Source: JADLGJ01 sp031423615 (GTDB lineage: Bacteria; Omnitrophota; Gorgyraeia; Zapsychrales; JANLHA01). From it: DNA of 18,511 bases. Of the stretch, positions 1 to 6,605 are shown piece after piece. The translations under genes were made by a program, and so were the position numbers. The notes under the pieces are model-generated. The model did not search any database, was not told the DNA's origin, and saw nothing but the letters and a program-made list of their open reading frames with translations. Each line of letters opens with the position of its first letter. The stretch's first letter is position 1. The stretch lies in NCBI GenBank assembly GCA_031423615.1, contig JANPFV010000062.1, positions 1-18,511 of the forward strand. Direction: 5' to 3'.

Positions 1-85
1 AAAATGGCATTTGCTTATGGATAACAAAGAGCGTAACAAACAGATTTACCCGATTTACCAAACAGCGGGGAACCGTCCCCTTTAA
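1..85 (+). other. Possible 3' tail of an upstream reading frame
   Basis: From base 2 a frame runs open from the window edge to a TAA at 83-85. It would encode a short tail beginning Lys-Trp-His-Leu-Leu-Met-Asp. The last part of this frame crosses the GGGGA/TCCCC hairpin at 67-80, so the frame may be open by chance. A second frame from base 1 stops at 22-24. Twenty-eight codons at the window edge cannot be assigned to a family. I record it only because a gene ending here would explain the hairpin followed by a short T run as its 3' end. Confidence 0.15.
67..80. repeat. Short GGGGA-ACCG-TCCCC hairpin, REP-like motif
   Basis: Five bases GGGGA at 67-71 pair perfectly with TCCCC at 76-80 around a four-base loop, followed by TTT. 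Similar GGGGAC-rich motifs are common in intergenic repeats linked to REP-associated tyrosine transposases, and a related GGGGAC pair occurs at 12331-12352 in this window. It could equally be a weak factor-independent terminator for a gene ending upstream, but the T run is only three bases. No transposase is visible nearby. Confidence 0.4.
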
Positions 86-138
86 AACGATATTTTTATA
101 AAATTCAAATTCTCAAACACTGGCTTTTTCAGCGGTAA

Positions 139-459
139 CTAGATAAGAATGGTTTTACTCACATTGACACGAAAGGAACTCTTGGCAGAGGAGATTTTAA
201 ATTCTCTAAAGAGAACTTTGACGAATTCATGACGAATTCTAATGAATTTGACAACTATTCGTTGGATCAGATCAAAGATAACAAATATATTGGTCGACGG
301 AATATATTGGCATCTGACCCCTACATCGAATTTTTTACATCTCCTCATGCTTTTCTAGAATTTCGCCTTTCAGTCTTTTCATGGCATCCGCAGAGAAAAT
401 TCGTAGAATTTCATCAGAAAATAGATAAGTTAGGTTGGGCAACATTTGACATGACTTAA
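139..459 (+). CDS. Orphan hypothetical reading frame, possibly a gene remnant
   Basis: The frame is open from 139 to a TAA at 457-459, but the first ATG is at 229 and has no Shine-Dalgarno sequence. The 30 codons upstream of that ATG look as protein-like as those after it, with a balanced Asp, Lys, Gly and Phe mix. This suggests a gene that has lost its start. From 229 it encodes 76 residues ending in a segment rich in Trp, Phe and Gly. A 27-codon frame at 149-232 overlaps this ATG by ATGA. The region is clearly more AT-rich than the genes that follow, so it may be acquired or decaying DNA. I recognise no family. A functional small protein starting at 229, a pseudogene or a chance frame are all possible. 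Confidence 0.3.
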   Translation, partial: LDKNGFTHIDTKGTLGRGDFKFSKENFDEFMTNSNEFDNYSLDQIKDNKYIGRRNILASDPYIEFFTSPHAFLEFRLSVFSWHPQRKFVEFHQKIDKLGWATFDMT

Positions 460-568
460 TAGGAGTAAATTTCTTCAGTTAATCTGATCTATAAATCCAC
501 ACAATCAAAAATTAAAAAAATATTTTTTTTAGTTCTTTTCCAATTCATTGTGATATACCATTAAAGAG
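460..568 (+). other. AT-rich leader before the first clear gene, with a 16-base A/T palindrome
   Basis: This gap is strongly AT-rich. It contains a perfect palindrome at 514-529 made of seven A, a central TA and seven T. Such tracts often bend DNA upstream of promoters. There is no GC-rich stem, so it is not a convincing terminator. The promoter for the gene at 569 is probably in this gap, but I see no well-spaced -35/-10 pair. Together with the orphan frame before it, the whole 1-568 stretch holds no confidently functional gene. Confidence 0.4.
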
Positions 569-1525
569 ATGAGAATTCCCTTTGGATTTTTTCTGATTCT
601 TATGATCATCCTCGCCGGAACTTCCGGGGAAGCGGCCTTTGTCAAATATATCGACCGAAACGGCCAACTCCATTACGTCGATACGGCCTATACCAAGGTC
701 CCTGACCAGTATTTGGATCAGGTTCAAGAACAAATCAATCCAAATGAAAAAATAAAAGCGCAAGCCGCATCCACCTTATTTCCTTCCCAAAATACCGGCA
801 ATGCAATTCTACCCGACGGGACAAATTCAAACTTGATTTCCTCAACCGGGATTTCGCAAGAAAACCGTCTAACCCGTCTAACCAATGCGTTAAATATTTT
901 ACAAAGTAAAAATTTACTGCCTACGGGCGTAAATATCAATTCCGGCGCTGTCATGTATACGGATCATGCCGGCCAAAACCATCCGGTCAATCCTGACAAT
1001 ATTCAGACTGTCCCGGAGGAGTTTTTGCCCCAAATAGATTCCCAAATTATCAATTATGAGAAAATGGTTGAAAAGTGGGGCGGATTAAAGCCACTTTGGC
1101 CCGGAACATCCGTAGAAGTTTATATCAAGAATAACTGCTTGGATTGTGCTCGACTGGAAGCTCTTTTGCAAGCCGGTAAAATACAATATTTAACCTACAA
1201 TGTGGAGACATCCAATCAGGGCAGAGAGTTTTACCAGACCATGAACAATTCTAGCTTGCCCATCACACGCGTCGGTTCCCAAATCATTTACGGCAATGAT
1301 GTCAATGCCATCAAAAGTATTTTGCAACGCTCAACTGAACCGGCAGCGACTCTGACACCGGCAGCGACTCTGACACCGCTACCCGTCATGGCTCCCCAAC
1401 AAATCTTGCCTGCGCCCAACACAACCGGCACAAGAATTAAGCATACACCGGGGGAATTTTTAAACGTTCAACAGAAACCAGGGGAATTTTTAAACGTTAA
1501 ACCTTTGCCAGGGAAAAAAGAATGA
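569..1525 (+). CDS. Exported glutaredoxin-like protein with duplicated DUF4124-like segments
   Basis: The 318-residue product begins with a Sec-type signal peptide (Arg2, hydrophobic residues 4-16, probable cleavage near 20-23). Residues 25-50 and 127-160 are similar to each other: Tyr, Asp and Gly, then a His-containing strand, then a Val-Pro and Phe/Tyr-Leu motif. Both resemble DUF4124-type small domains. Residues 181-253 look like a glutaredoxin/thioredoxin fold, with a CxxC motif (Cys190, Cys193) and a candidate cis-Pro at 231. A low-complexity tail follows, with an exact 18-base duplication and two copies of a Pro-Gly-Glu-Phe-Leu-Asn-Val motif. The likely role is periplasmic thiol-disulfide chemistry, possibly serving the pilin gene that overlaps its end. 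The start has no strong Shine-Dalgarno sequence; the next in-frame ATG would cut the signal peptide. Family assignment is moderate and substrates are unknown. Confidence 0.75.
   Translation: MRIPFGFFLILMIILAGTSGEAAFVKYIDRNGQLHYVDTAYTKVPDQYLDQVQEQINPNEKIKAQAASTLFPSQNTGNAILPDGTNSNLISSTGISQENRLTRLTNALNILQSKNLLPTGVNINSGAVMYTDHAGQNHPVNPDNIQTVPEEFLPQIDSQIINYEKMVEKWGGLKPLWPGTSVEVYIKNNCLDCARLEALLQAGKIQYLTYNVETSNQGREFYQTMNNSSLPITRVGSQIIYGNDVNAIKSILQRSTEPAATLTPAATLTPLPVMAPQQILPAPNTTGTRIKHTPGEFLNVQQKPGEFLNVKPLPGKKE
1341..1376 (+). repeat. Exact 18-base tandem duplication within a coding region
   Basis: The unit starting CGGCAGCGAC is present twice, at 1341-1358 and 1359-1376, without a mismatch. In frame it repeats a Pro-Ala-Ala-Thr-Leu-Thr hexapeptide in the tail of the glutaredoxin-like protein. 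The lack of divergence points to a recent slippage or duplication event. Confidence 0.9.
1451..1498 (+). repeat. Two exact 18-base copies spaced 30 bases apart in a coding region
   Basis: The 18-base sequence beginning GGGGAATTTTTAAACG occurs at 1451-1468 and again at 1481-1498. It encodes Gly-Glu-Phe-Leu-Asn-Val in both copies, each preceded by Pro. The 12 bases between the copies differ from the flanks, so the tail consists of ten-residue units with a fixed core. It lies immediately before the pilin start, and the signal is at protein level. Confidence 0.85.
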
Positions 1526-1911
1526 CAAATAAAAAAGGCTTTACCCTTATTGAAATCATGATTGTGATCACCATCATTGCGCTTTTGGCTACCATCGCGA
1601 TGCCGAATCTGGTCAAGGCAAAAATCCAAGCCAATGAAACATCCGCGCAAGCCACCTTAAGGACAATATCCAGTTCTCTGGAAAATTATTACGCTTTAAA
1701 TAATGCCTATCCTCCTGACACCACAACCTTAATTGGAGCCACGCCGCCTTATCTTAATAGCGACTATTTTAGCACCATAAAAAACGGGTATACATATACG
1801 GCGAGTGTTCTGGATGCTTATTCCTACTTTATTACGGCGGTCCCCATTAGCACCTCGACCGGCCTGCACAGTTACACCATCTCGACCGGATCGGTTCTCG
1901 AAGAATTTTAA
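1522..1911 (+). CDS. Type IV pilin-like / pseudopilin (PilA/GspG-type N-terminus)
   Basis: The 129-residue product has the prepilin signature at its very start: a short basic leader (Met-Thr-Asn-Lys-Lys-Gly), then Phe-Thr-Leu-Ile-Glu, with cleavage expected after Gly6 and the invariant Glu at position 5 of the mature protein. A 20-residue hydrophobic helix follows. The globular part is short and rich in Thr, Ser and Tyr and has no Cys, so it lacks the disulfide loop of many PilA proteins. The ATG overlaps the previous stop as ATGA, implying translational coupling to the glutaredoxin-like gene. It could be a minor pilin or a type II secretion pseudopilin; no assembly ATPase, prepilin peptidase or secretin gene is in this window to decide. 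Confidence 0.9.
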   Translation: MTNKKGFTLIEIMIVITIIALLATIAMPNLVKAKIQANETSAQATLRTISSSLENYYALNNAYPPDTTTLIGATPPYLNSDYFSTIKNGYTYTASVLDAYSYFITAVPISTSTGLHSYTISTGSVLEEF

Positions 1912-1940
1912 AACTGTTTTCATCACAAAGGACTTTTCTC

Positions 1941-2315
1941 ATGACCGTGGCTTATTTTTGTATTTTAATCGCTATTTTTATTCCTCTTTTTTGTGCCGTG
2001 TACAGCAAGTCCGCATCTAAAATGTATAACAATCGCGCCCCGCGGGACTATATCAAAAACCTCACCGGAAAGTCACAACGGGCGTATAACGCGCAAATGA
2101 ATTCTTATGAAACCTTTGCTCCTTTTGCCGCAGGAGTCATCATCGCCCACCAAATGCACGCGCCGCAAACGACTCTCGACGCAGTGGCCTTGGCTTTTAT
2201 TGGCTCGCGGATATTCTATGTCTTTTTTTATATTACGGACCGGGATCGTCTGCGGTCCGCCGCCTGGTTTGCCGGACTGCTCTTAACAGTGTCCTTGTTT
2301 TTTATTGGCCGCTAA
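1941..2315 (+). CDS. MAPEG-family integral membrane protein
   Basis: The 124-residue product is a small membrane protein with about four hydrophobic helices (around 3-20, 58-72, 79-99 and 105-122). The central motif with Arg47, Asn50, Asn54 and Glu57, and Arg90 in a later helix, matches the MAPEG family (membrane-associated proteins in eicosanoid and glutathione metabolism). Bacterial members are mostly uncharacterised, and some have glutathione transferase or peroxidase activity. Length fits the family (about 120-150 residues). A good AAAGGA ribosome site lies 8 bases before the ATG. No glutathione biosynthesis gene is visible, so the substrate is unknown. Confidence 0.8.
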   Translation: MTVAYFCILIAIFIPLFCAVYSKSASKMYNNRAPRDYIKNLTGKSQRAYNAQMNSYETFAPFAAGVIIAHQMHAPQTTLDAVALAFIGSRIFYVFFYITDRDRLRSAAWFAGLLLTVSLFFIGR

Positions 2316-2326
2316 ATTCAAAACCT

Positions 2327-3067
2327 ATGAAATTTCTTATTCTCGGTTTAGTCATTCTTGTTCCTCTTTCTTTCTTTATCTTCCTTCAAGCTATTTCAAT
2401 TGTTATAAATAGTAAGCAAGTCGATTATCACATACAACCTTTTGAAAAAAAACTGGCCGGTGCCAAACTGAAGGCCCTGTTCCTCGGCGACAGCACGGTC
2501 GTCGGTAGCGGCAGTGAATTGTCAAAATTCTCGACGGCCGGGTGGTTCTCCCAAGATTTTCCCGATGCCTCAGTCGAAAACATAAGTCAAAACGGTCTAA
2601 AACTTAAAGGACTGCTCGCCAAACTGCCGCTCATTAAAGAAAACCATTATAATATTGTCGTCGTACAAATTGGGGCCAATGATATCATCCGTTTTACGCC
2701 CTATGCGGATATCAACCGTGATGTTCATAAACTTTTGAGTTTTTTAAAAGCCCGGGCCGATCAGGTCGTGTTCCTGCACTCGGGGGACATCGGCCATGCA
2801 CGTATTTTTGTTTGGCCTTTTAACCGGCTTATCACTCATCGTTCTTACGGTGTGCGCAGAATTTATCAAAAGGCCGCTCTCGATACCAAAACCCATTACG
2901 TGGATTTGATCTCCATGGAAAAAGCAGGGGACTTTTCTAAAAATCCGGATAAATACTATGCCTCTGACCATTTTCACCTGAGTGGGGAGGGTTATCATTT
3001 CTGGTACCAAGCGATCCGCTCACAATTCCAAGCCTCGCTTATAGACAAGGCCGTCTTCTATCAATAA
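2327..3067 (+). CDS. Membrane-anchored SGNH/GDSL hydrolase
   Basis: The 246-residue product has one N-terminal hydrophobic helix (residues 2-27, uncleaved anchor or signal peptide) and then an SGNH hydrolase domain. The four blocks are visible: Gly54-Asp55-Ser56 (nucleophile), Gly90 after Asn89 in block II, Gly116-Ala-Asn118-Asp in block III, and Asp214-x-x-His217 near the end. The catalytic Ser, Gly, Asn and His set is therefore intact. Such enzymes are esterases, thioesterases or O-deacetylases of lipids and glycans, probably acting here on the outer side of the membrane. The ATG lies 11 bases after the MAPEG stop without a clear Shine-Dalgarno, consistent with coupled translation. The substrate cannot be predicted. 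Confidence 0.88.
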   Translation: MKFLILGLVILVPLSFFIFLQAISIVINSKQVDYHIQPFEKKLAGAKLKALFLGDSTVVGSGSELSKFSTAGWFSQDFPDASVENISQNGLKLKGLLAKLPLIKENHYNIVVVQIGANDIIRFTPYADINRDVHKLLSFLKARADQVVFLHSGDIGHARIFVWPFNRLITHRSYGVRRIYQKAALDTKTHYVDLISMEKAGDFSKNPDKYYASDHFHLSGEGYHFWYQAIRSQFQASLIDKAVFYQ

Positions 3068-3099
3068 ACATCATTGCAATAAAATGGAGGAGAAAGGGT

Positions 3100-3357
3100 A
3101 TGGTCATTTGGGAAAAGACAACCGAAATAAAATTCAACCAACTCATTGAAAAAGTCCCGGTTTTTCTCCGGTCGATCGCGCGGGACAAAATCTCTAAGAA
3201 GGCTGAAGCCATCGTCTCCGCCGATCAACGCACCGAGATCACCGAAAAAGATATGGTTGATGCTTTTTTTAGCGAAACACCTTTCGGTTTCCACGGTCCT
3301 ATGAAGAGCGATATGGAGGCCGTAGGAGTCGATTACATAAAATATGGACACAAGTAA
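3100..3357 (+). CDS. Stand-alone PCP_red-domain small protein
   Basis: The 85-residue product resembles the small helical PCP_red domain (named for the C-terminal part of the 57 kDa subunit of light-independent protochlorophyllide reductase). Visible family features are an N-terminal Trp4, a Val-Pro-Val-Phe-Leu-Arg stretch at 19-24 followed by Ile-Ala-Arg, an Ala/Glu-rich helix, and an Ile-Thr-Glu-Lys-Asp-Met helix at 47-52. A Gly-Phe-x-Gly and Met-containing tail ends in Tyr79-Tyr82. There is no BchB/ChlB catalytic part and no other bacteriochlorophyll gene here, so a photosynthetic role is unlikely. Stand-alone copies occur in non-phototrophs with unknown function. GGAGG at 3086-3090 gives a reasonable ribosome site, supporting expression. 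Confidence 0.7.
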   Translation: MVIWEKTTEIKFNQLIEKVPVFLRSIARDKISKKAEAIVSADQRTEITEKDMVDAFFSETPFGFHGPMKSDMEAVGVDYIKYGHK

Positions 3358-3391
3358 AAGAAGGCCAAAATGAAGAAAGTTCAGGAAAAAA

Positions 3392-3419
3392 TTGTTTTTT
3401 GATGAAGGATGATTATACT
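3392..3419 (+). promoter_or_regulatory. Putative sigma70-type promoter before the alcohol dehydrogenase
   Basis: TTGTTT at 3392-3397 and TATACT at 3414-3419 are separated by 16 bases, near the expected spacing. A start near 3426 would give a leader of about 65 bases before the ATG at 3491. The 133-base gap is among the larger ones in the window and falls where a new transcription unit is plausible. The boxes are imperfect, and the leader shows no riboswitch-like structure that I recognise. Confidence 0.35.
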
Positions 3420-3490
3420 TGATAAGGCAGGTGGTTAAACCCGCGGTTCCTTCGTAAACCCCTATCACAAATGAAAAAGGAAATTTTGCT

Positions 3491-4558
3491 ATGAAAAACA
3501 CGAACCTGTCTAAATATACAACAAAAGCTTTTGCCGCTCTTAACGCGGACCAACCTCTGGCTTTTTTTCAAGCTCATCGTCGCGAACCGCTCGCTAACGA
3601 CGTACAAATCGAATTATTATTCTGTGGCGTCTGTCATTCCGACATACATCAGGCCCGTAATGAATGGCACAATACAACTTATCCTTGCGTTCCCGGCCAC
3701 GAAATGATCGGCAAAGTCAGCAAAATTGGAAAAAATGTTAAGAAATTTAAAATCGGCGATATGGCCGCGGTCGGCTGCCTCGTCGATTCCTGCGGAAAAT
3801 GTTCCAGTTGCAAAGAAAACTTAGAACAGCATTGTGAAAAAGGAGCGACATTCACCTATAATAGTGAGGAAAAACATATCGGCGAAATGACCTACGGAGG
3901 ATATTCGCAAAGTATTGTTGTCACAGAAGACTTTGTTTTGAAAGTGCCAAAGAACCTTGATCTGGCTGCGGCCGCTCCCTTGCTCTGTGCGGGAATTACG
4001 ACATATTCGCCCCTTCGTCGCTGGAAAGTAGGAAAGGGACACAAAGTTGGAATTGTAGGCTTAGGCGGGCTGGGACACATGGGCGTTAAATTCGCGCATG
4101 CTTTCGGCGCTCATGTCGTCATGTTAACGACATCTCCCAAGAAAAAAGCCGATGCCAAAAAACTTGGCGCGCACGAAGTCATCATTACCACCGACCCCAA
4201 GGACATAGCCAAGCACGCCGGAAGTTTCGATTTCATTTTAAACACCGTCTCCGCTGACCATGACATCAATGCTTATCTGGCTTTATTGAAACGTTCAGGA
4301 ACCATGACGCTCGTCGGAGCTCCCGAAAAACCTCTGTCCTTGGCCAGTTTCAATCTCATTATGCAACGCCGCCATCTCGCCGGTTCTTTGATCGGAGGCA
4401 TCAAAGAAACCCAGGAAATGCTAAACTTCTGCGGCCAGCACAACATTGTTTGTGAAATTGAGAAAATCCCGATACAGAAAATCAATGAAGCGTACGCTCG
4501 CATGCTCAAAAGCGATGTGAAATACCGTTTTGTTATTGACCTGTCGTCTTTAAAGTAG
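3491..4558 (+). CDS. Zinc-dependent NAD(P) alcohol dehydrogenase (cinnamyl alcohol dehydrogenase/YahK-type MDR)
   Basis: This is a full-length 355-residue medium-chain dehydrogenase/reductase. Catalytic zinc ligands are Cys45 (in Cys-Gly-Val-Cys-His-Ser-Asp), His70 with Glu71, and Cys166. The structural zinc lobe has Cys101, Cys104, Cys107 and Cys115. The Rossmann fingerprint Gly-Leu-Gly-Gly-Leu-Gly-His-Met-Gly is at 190-198. The pattern is that of the CAD/YahK group, which mostly reduces aldehydes to alcohols with NADPH. After the second strand comes a Thr-Ser-Pro-Lys-Lys stretch rather than an acidic residue, which favours NADP(H). AAAAGGA lies upstream of the ATG at suitable spacing. Its likely role is cytosolic aldehyde detoxification or redox balance; the true substrate is unknown. 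The next gene starts 6 bases downstream. Confidence 0.93.
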   Translation: MKNTNLSKYTTKAFAALNADQPLAFFQAHRREPLANDVQIELLFCGVCHSDIHQARNEWHNTTYPCVPGHEMIGKVSKIGKNVKKFKIGDMAAVGCLVDSCGKCSSCKENLEQHCEKGATFTYNSEEKHIGEMTYGGYSQSIVVTEDFVLKVPKNLDLAAAAPLLCAGITTYSPLRRWKVGKGHKVGIVGLGGLGHMGVKFAHAFGAHVVMLTTSPKKKADAKKLGAHEVIITTDPKDIAKHAGSFDFILNTVSADHDINAYLALLKRSGTMTLVGAPEKPLSLASFNLIMQRRHLAGSLIGGIKETQEMLNFCGQHNIVCEIEKIPIQKINEAYARMLKSDVKYRFVIDLSSLK

Positions 4559-4564
4559 GCAGGG

Positions 4565-5059
4565 ATGAAACCTAAAAATACTAAAAGTCTCTACATCCTA
4601 GTGCGTCATTCGACGATCCACGGCCGCGGGGTGTTCGCAAAAAAAACCATTCCAAAAGGAACCCGCATTATCGAATATGTGGGCGAAAAAATCAGCAAAT
4701 CCGAAGCCGAACGCCGGGCCGTCATTCCCCTCGATCGACACAAACAAGACCAAACCTACGGGGCGGTTTACCTTTTTGAACTCAACAAAAAGCACGATAT
4801 CGACGGGAATGTTCCTTACAATACCGCCCGGCATATTAACCATTCCTGCGAACCCAATGCCGAAACCGAAATCATCTGCGGCAAAATCTGGATCATAGCT
4901 TTGCGTGCTATCATGAAAGGTGAAGAAATCACTTACAATTACAGTTATAGCTATGAAGATTATCATGAACACCGTTGCTACTGTCAATCCCAAAAGTGTG
5001 TGGGATATATTGTCGCGGAAGAACATTGGCCCAAGATGAAGGAAGGCGTGCATGTTTAA
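4565..5059 (+). CDS. SET-domain protein lysine methyltransferase with post-SET zinc site
   Basis: The 164-residue product is a minimal SET domain. It has the His-Gly-Arg-Gly motif at 19-22 (SAM site), Asn92-His93-Ser94-Cys95 (the pseudoknot motif), Gly119-Glu-Glu-Ile-Thr-Tyr-Asn-Tyr with catalytic-type tyrosines, and a post-SET Cys138-x-Cys140-x4-Cys145. With Cys95 these three can build the zinc site of SUV39-type enzymes. All key parts are intact, so it should be active on lysines of a protein. Bacterial SET proteins are known from Chlamydia and Legionella effectors and from many environmental genomes; targets here could be an endogenous DNA-binding or ribosomal protein. There is no signal peptide. 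It lies 6 bases after the dehydrogenase and overlaps the next gene by 8 bases. Confidence 0.92.
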   Translation: MKPKNTKSLYILVRHSTIHGRGVFAKKTIPKGTRIIEYVGEKISKSEAERRAVIPLDRHKQDQTYGAVYLFELNKKHDIDGNVPYNTARHINHSCEPNAETEIICGKIWIIALRAIMKGEEITYNYSYSYEDYHEHRCYCQSQKCVGYIVAEEHWPKMKEGVHV

Positions 5060-5489
5060 TAAAAAAGAATTTTTTTTATTTTTTGTCCTCGTCTTTTTTA
5101 GCGCGTCAACATTGTGGGCGGGGGAAAAGCAACTCAACTGGGGCGGGCCCGGTTATGACCCGGTCCTCAAACAGTATGCTCAAACCAGCCGTTATCTTGC
5201 GCGTTTTTACGCGAATACCAAAGCGGTCATTGTCATTTTCGTTGATTCTCAAGAGGCCCAGCAAGGCGTCAGCCAAATGAAGCTCACCGACGACCATAAT
5301 CGCAGCGTATCCTCGACAGAATGCTGGAAATCCATGCGTCATTCGTCAGCTCCAACGGCTTGTTCTTTTAAAAAAATTGACTTAAATAAATTTTCCGGAA
5401 CCGGCACTATCGAAATATTGAGTGCTACAAATAACGCCGTTCTGGAAAAAAGCAGTATTGATTTAGATCAATTGCTGCATCTTCAATAG
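5052..5489 (+). CDS. Small secreted protein of unknown function
   Basis: The 145-residue product has a clear signal peptide: Lys-rich start, hydrophobic residues 7-18, and cleavage probably after the Ala at 23. The mature part is small, with two Cys (one in a Glu-Cys-Trp-Lys segment, one in a Ala-Cys-Ser-Phe segment) that could form a disulfide in the periplasm. Tyr- and Val-rich strands suggest a beta-rich fold. I recognise no family. It overlaps the SET gene by 8 bases and has a strong AAGGAAGG ribosome site at 5039-5046. It precedes a lipoprotein gene by only 9 bases, so it most likely belongs to an envelope-directed unit. Confidence 0.75.
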   Translation: MFNKKEFFLFFVLVFFSASTLWAGEKQLNWGGPGYDPVLKQYAQTSRYLARFYANTKAVIVIFVDSQEAQQGVSQMKLTDDHNRSVSSTECWKSMRHSSAPTACSFKKIDLNKFSGTGTIEILSATNNAVLEKSSIDLDQLLHLQ

Positions 5490-5498
5490 CATCGGAAT

Positions 5499-6515
5499 AT
5501 GGATAGAAAACTTCTTTTTGTCAATTCGATCTTTTTATGCTTTCTAGTCGTCGGTTGCACGACCGTTACAAAAAATGATGTTTATCTGCAAGCCCAACAA
5601 ATTAAAGAAGCCCAGCAAATTAAAGAAGTTCAGCAAATTAAAGAAGTTCAGCAAATTCAAGAAGCTCAGCAAATTAAAGAAGTTCAGCAAATTCAAGAAG
5701 CTCAGCAAATTCAAGAAGCTCAGCAAAGCCAAGAAAACGAACCGGTCAAAGCCGAACCCACAGCTGAACCTGTCGCGATAACGATCCCCGAGCCGATTCT
5801 TTCTCAAATCCTTCCCCTCAACACCCTCCCGGCAGCAAAAGTTGAACCCCAAAAAGAAAAACTCATTTTCAAGACAAAATTCCTAGGTCTGACCATTGGC
5901 GAGTTTGATATTATTAATCACGGGTTGACTGTTTTCAACGGCCGCGAAGCCTATAACTTTGAGCTGATCTCGCGGACCGCGCCATTTTTCACCGTACTTT
6001 TTAAAGCCAAGGACCGCTACATTTCCTACATGGACGCAAAAAAATTTGTTGTGCTCCGCCATGAAGAATATACCAAAGAAGGAACCCAGCTGGAATCAAC
6101 TGTAGATTTTGATTACGAAAACCATACCTCCGTCTATAAAAATTTAATCACTCATGAGACCAAGGTCTTAACCATCCCCGATAAAATCCTTGACGTCTTA
6201 AGCGGAGGCTTTTATTTACGCATGCGGGCCTGGGACCTGGGAGATACCTCGGAATTCGATCTTTACGCGGATGATAAAATTTATAATTTTATCGGTTTGC
6301 TTCAGTCCAAATCGCAAGTCGACCTGCCTGACCATGACAAAGAGCAGGCCTACCTTTTAAAACCTTATGTCTTTAGCGACGGGAAACAAATCAAGAAAAT
6401 TTCCGCGGACGTTTGGTTCTCAACCAGCGGGACGAAAAAGCCCTTACGGGCCATCCTGAGAACGCCTCTCGGCAATGTGTCGGTTGTTTTGGTTGAATCT
6501 ATAAAGGATTTTTAA
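5499..6515 (+). CDS. DUF3108-domain lipoprotein with hexapeptide repeat stalk
   Basis: The 338-residue product starts with a lipoprotein signal peptide whose lipobox Leu-Val-Val-Gly-Cys places the lipidated Cys at residue 20. Residues 33-80 are eight six-residue units of the type Gln-Gln-Ile-Lys/Gln-Glu-Ala/Val, forming a polar, probably helical stalk. A Pro/Glu/Ala-rich linker follows. From about residue 115 to the end is a DUF3108-like beta-rich domain, recognisable by alternating strands with Tyr and Arg (such as a Lys-Asp-Arg-Tyr-Ile-Ser segment). DUF3108 proteins are envelope proteins of Gram-negative bacteria with uncertain function, perhaps ligand or cell-wall binding. The stalk would project the domain from the membrane. 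The start has only a weak ribosome site 9 bases after the preceding stop, suggesting coupling. Confidence 0.82.
   Translation: MDRKLLFVNSIFLCFLVVGCTTVTKNDVYLQAQQIKEAQQIKEVQQIKEVQQIQEAQQIKEVQQIQEAQQIQEAQQSQENEPVKAEPTAEPVAITIPEPILSQILPLNTLPAAKVEPQKEKLIFKTKFLGLTIGEFDIINHGLTVFNGREAYNFELISRTAPFFTVLFKAKDRYISYMDAKKFVVLRHEEYTKEGTQLESTVDFDYENHTSVYKNLITHETKVLTIPDKILDVLSGGFYLRMRAWDLGDTSEFDLYADDKIYNFIGLLQSKSQVDLPDHDKEQAYLLKPYVFSDGKQIKKISADVWFSTSGTKKPLRAILRTPLGNVSVVLVESIKDF
5595..5738 (+). repeat. Eight 18-base tandem repeats inside the DUF3108 lipoprotein gene
   Basis: Eight tandem 18-base units occupy this stretch. Seven encode Gln-Gln-Ile-Lys/Gln-Glu-Ala/Val and the last, Gln-Gln-Ser-Gln-Glu-Asn, is degenerate. 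Several units are nearly identical at base level, so unit number can change by slippage without shifting frame. Phase length is a multiple of three, so changes would alter stalk length and not switch the gene off. It is not a CRISPR array because there are no unique spacers. Confidence 0.92.
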
Positions 6516-6605
6516 ATAGCCCTACAATTTATTCAAGAATACCTAACACTTTAAACAAAAAAGCATTAAAATAGCTAGCGAAATGAAAACGAAAGGTGAG
6601 AAAAT

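Noticed and set aside
514..529. A/T palindrome as a terminator
   Set aside because: The stem has no G or C pairs and would be too weak; it is better seen as an A-tract.
4598..5137. Long minus-strand frame (179 codons) opposite the SET gene
   Set aside because: It lies antisense to a gene with clear SET motifs and shows a composition expected from the reverse of that sequence; no ribosome site or family features.
5595..5738. Tandem repeats considered as a CRISPR array
   Set aside because: The repeats are directly adjacent 18-base coding units without spacers, and they stay in frame with the lipoprotein.
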